64,000 bases of DNA, from assembly GCA_026874595.1 (NCBI GenBank), contig CM049307.1:64912870-64976869 (forward strand), written 5' to 3'. The stretch is from Sipunculus nudus (taxonomy: Eukaryota; Annelida; Sipuncula; Golfingiida; Sipunculidae). The notes below the pieces were generated by a model that was not told the DNA's origin, did no database searches, and worked only from the letters and a program-made list of their open reading frames with translations. The position numbers and the translations under genes are program-made. Below are positions 61,126-64,000 of the stretch, piece after piece (the first letter of the stretch is position 1; every line of letters starts with the position of its first letter).

Positions 61126-62963
61126 TTAAGTTAGTAGCATAAATATAAAATCAGTACCTTAAATTTTGCCCAACTTTACGCTCTTTACACAGCTCTTTAC
61201 CTATAGGGCTACTTCCTATATCATAAGGCGCTGTTTGTTATGACCTCGTATCCTGAATTGCAACACCAGAGGGGAGCACTGTATTTTTGTCCAATCAGAT
61301 GAGACCTTGTGCTGGAAGACAAAGCCAAGCGAGGAATACACGGAGCCAATCATATTAATTTCTTTTTGAGTGACAGCTCATCCCCCAGCGTAACCATCTG
61401 AACAGGCCACAGGCTCAGAGAGAATTGCCCCTGACGTGGTTTGCTTAGGGCCTTGGGCACATAGGATGTTAGGCCGGTGAGCTGTAATTCAAACAAAACG
61501 TAACAACAAAGGCTGCGTGCACACCTCACTGGCTGGTTTCAGTTCTGCAGACAACAGGTACATGGCTACACTAACACAGTCATAATGTCATAATCGAATC
61601 GGTCGATGATGCGAGAATGCAGAGGGAGCAATTTAAATTCGACCGGAAACAGATCAAGAGGCGCTTGAAGCGCGGCAATGGGCGGAGCCAGGATGCCTGT
61701 CGAGTGTTTGTTTATTGGCATCTGATTGGCTGCTTGTCACATCTTAGGCACATTTATTTCAGTGGAAAACAAACCGCCATCTGGTGTCTAAATATATCAT
61801 AAACGGTCAAAGCTGGCAGCGTGAAAATCAGTTGCTTCTTTAGAAGCACAAGATTTCCGCTGCCTCGGGAGTGTACCCAACTTTGGCCACGGCACATTTT
61901 TTTCCTGTGTTACTCTGGATTAAATTTTCACAGCATGTACACATAAGAATTTAATCTGATAAAATCTGAAATTTGAAAATAAAAGCTGCAAAATTAGGCT
62001 AGTTATTGAATTTCTTTTGGAGGCTCTTGTTGTATTCCCTCACATTGTCAAGCAGTCCCCTTAGGTCACTGTAGGTCATTCAGTGCATCCCTAAGCTCCC
62101 CTGATGTTATGTAATCCTATCACTGGGGCAAGCCCTCACTCTTGTTGAGCTTGATCAGGCTGTCTGCAGTTAATACCACAGGGAGCCTTTCTCTCTCCAC
62201 CCCCATCCCCCCCCCCCCCACCCCATTCTGTAGACAGACTTGTACTATAAAAAAGATTTATCTTATAATTTCACATATTTTTCAGCAACAAGCGGTTACA
62301 ACAGAGACCCCTCCCCCAACCCACCCTTTCAGTACACAGGACTAATAAACAAGACGAATCTTATAATTTTAATGTTAAATAAATTCTTTTTGTTGAGACT
62401 TGGACATTTTGATTTTTTTTTAAGAAAAAAATTTTCAGGAATTTAATCCTTATATTCAAATGAGATAGATTTCAGATAGATTTAACAAGATTAAATATGA
62501 TATAAATACTTTGTAGCATTTCATTCATATCTCTTAAAGTTGGCTGAGCCTAGGTGTAAATAACACTGTTAAATTTAGTTTTAAAATCAGGAATATTTGT
62601 CAAACTTTGTGGGATTAATTTTTAACTATTATGGCCTATATTTAACTTTTAAAAACTTAATTATATTCACACATTATTTGTTTATGAAATGTAACTTTTA
62701 TATAACACTTACCGTAGGCCCATTTTTTCCCTAGGTGCATCACTATATGGTTTCAGGCCAAAAATTTCATTTATTACACAGTGCATAAGCTTTAGCTAAT
62801 GTCCATTATTCTACAATTTACAGAGGTCCATTTAAGCAGGGCCATTTTCTCTAAGCTTTTCAAATGGTATTATACATGAAAAACCAAAAGAAATAAAAAT
62901 ATTTTGCAGTTGCTAATATTTTCCAAAATTCAGCTGAGCAAAGTGACCCATGGGTCCCTTGTT
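61126..62963 (-). mobile_element. Outer copy of the modular family, interrupted
   Basis: A second left end lies at 62931-62963 and the family interior resumes at 61875-62040 and 61126-61178. Copy D therefore appears inserted within an older copy, which also contains the unrelated 61180-61870 segment. Confidence 0.6.
61180..61870. other. Non-repeat island with CCAAT and CTCF-like motifs
   Basis: Interrupts the repeat family. It contains CCAATCAG, CCAATCAT and ATTGGC boxes, a GGGCGG box, and two CTCF-like 15-mers in convergent orientation (61263-61277 plus; 61773-61787 minus). The 61-codon frame at 61617 has no recognisable domain. Confidence 0.35.
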
Positions 62964-63637
62964 GAAATGCACATTGTGTGGCTCATCTTTGAATACTTTC
63001 AGTGGAATTAATTCTTTCCTCAGCAATGGGCAAAGGATTTTCAGTAAAGATTACACGCAGACTTAAGTTGGCACGAGTGGATTACTATGTATTTGTTTAC
63101 TGATGAGACTTTGCAAAGGGTCCTTGTCCTGTAATGAAGGATTAATGAGTTTATTTCTATATTAAAGTTGAGTAAAATTTGTGTTGGTTTATTTTCTTAG
63201 GTCCCATCAAAATGCAAAACATGATAAAAATTTCCTTAAAATCTTATTTACTAGGTCTTAAATATGTCTTTTTTTTCTAAAAATTACCTTTTGGGGGTTG
63301 GATGTGTTGAAGGGAGGGTTGGATGGGGCAGGGGGTGGCCCCTTGTTGATTGCAGACATTTATTTATTACAGATACTTTCATATATTGGTACCTCACTCA
63401 GTAATATTCATATGTTCCATACAATGTATTTTGGTTTAGCTGAAACTTGGGTTTGATTAGTGTCCAATTTTTTAGCTACTTGGACTGTCTTGAACTTAGA
63501 ATGTCCAAATTTAACAAGTGAAATATTTTACATACTTATTAATTTGCCTGTTTTGAAACTGCCTATCTGGTCATAAATTGTTTCCTTTAATGATCTTTTG
63601 AAGTCAACAGGTCCAGAAATAAATAATTATTCATGTA
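62964..63637. other. AT-rich DNA, nothing recognised
   Basis: No exon matching the second half of the RPP21 zinc ribbon was found here. Confidence 0.5.
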
Positions 63638-64000
63638 CAGTGGAACCCCGCCTTGCGACCACCCCACAATTGCGACCACCCCACAATTAAGAACATTTTG
63701 CTTGGTCCCGAATTTTTTTTAGTTTATTTATGTTTAAAAATGACTCAAAATTACGACCACTCCTGAATTTAGAATTACGACCAGATTTCCTGGCCCCAGC
63801 GCTAATGCGACCCCGCTAATGCGACCACCGCCGAGAAGTACTGAAACAACATTTGTCACGAGTCAATGGCTGCGTCTTGTCACAGGCGCCTTAACGAAAG
63901 ATCAAAGCGGGTAACAAGGTTTCTTAACCCGAGTGTTAATCTGGTCCCGCATATCTTCCCGACTCGGTGTCTTTGCTGAGACTCGTTGAGGTGTAGGTTA
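63638..64000. mobile_element. pogo/Tigger-like terminus at the window edge
   Basis: TA followed by CAGTGGAACCCCGCCTTGCG resembles a pogo-type terminal inverted repeat. Short direct repeats of TTGCGACCACCCCACAA follow. The other end and any transposase would be beyond 64000. Confidence 0.5.

Overview
The window is animal nuclear DNA: AT-rich, intron-rich and full of transposable elements. Introns are GT-AG, the proteins are metazoan, and the dispersed repeats end in AGCTCAG/CTGAGCT hairpins next to GACGGACG runs. I have seen such repeats in mollusc, especially bivalve, genomes, so I infer a bivalve or related lophotrochozoan. No species can be named from sequence alone.

Three host genes are supported. 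(1) About 4.2-29.0 kb, minus strand: the first 11 coding exons of a ZZEF1 orthologue (start codon, acidic leader, EF-hand module, first part of the DOC/APC10-like domain). The rest runs off the left edge. (2) 32.9-38.4 kb, plus strand: a complete 8-exon secreted astacin metalloprotease of 260 residues, with a TATA promoter, signal peptide, aspartate-switch propeptide and catalytic domain. Its Met-turn methionine is replaced by leucine. (3) 43.3-55.9 kb, plus strand: the first three coding exons of RPP21 (RNase P protein subunit p21), with an 11.1-kb first intron full of mobile elements. ZZEF1 and the astacin gene are divergent, about 3.9 kb apart, and show no sign of functional linkage.

Most of the rest is mobile DNA. 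One family (753-4148, 9914-13118, 15407-17044, 18553-22365, 58760-62963) has fixed ends but modular tandem-repeat interiors, and its copies nest inside one another. A DIRS-like tyrosine-recombinase retrotransposon (7.16-14.13 kb) keeps gag-like and recombinase sequence but no reverse transcriptase. A second DIRS fragment (50.75-53.19 kb) keeps gag and reverse transcriptase and lies between two pieces of a MULE-type transposase. Three decayed LINE remnants, hAT-like elements, a TTAA-ended MITE pair, several 137-350-bp tandem arrays and a pogo-like terminus at the right edge complete the picture.

The most unusual structures are the fixed-end modular repeat family, a 69-bp-arm foldback at the DIRS left end, a 67-bp near-perfect palindrome at 20824, and a ~2-kb nearly identical inverted pair ~49 kb apart.
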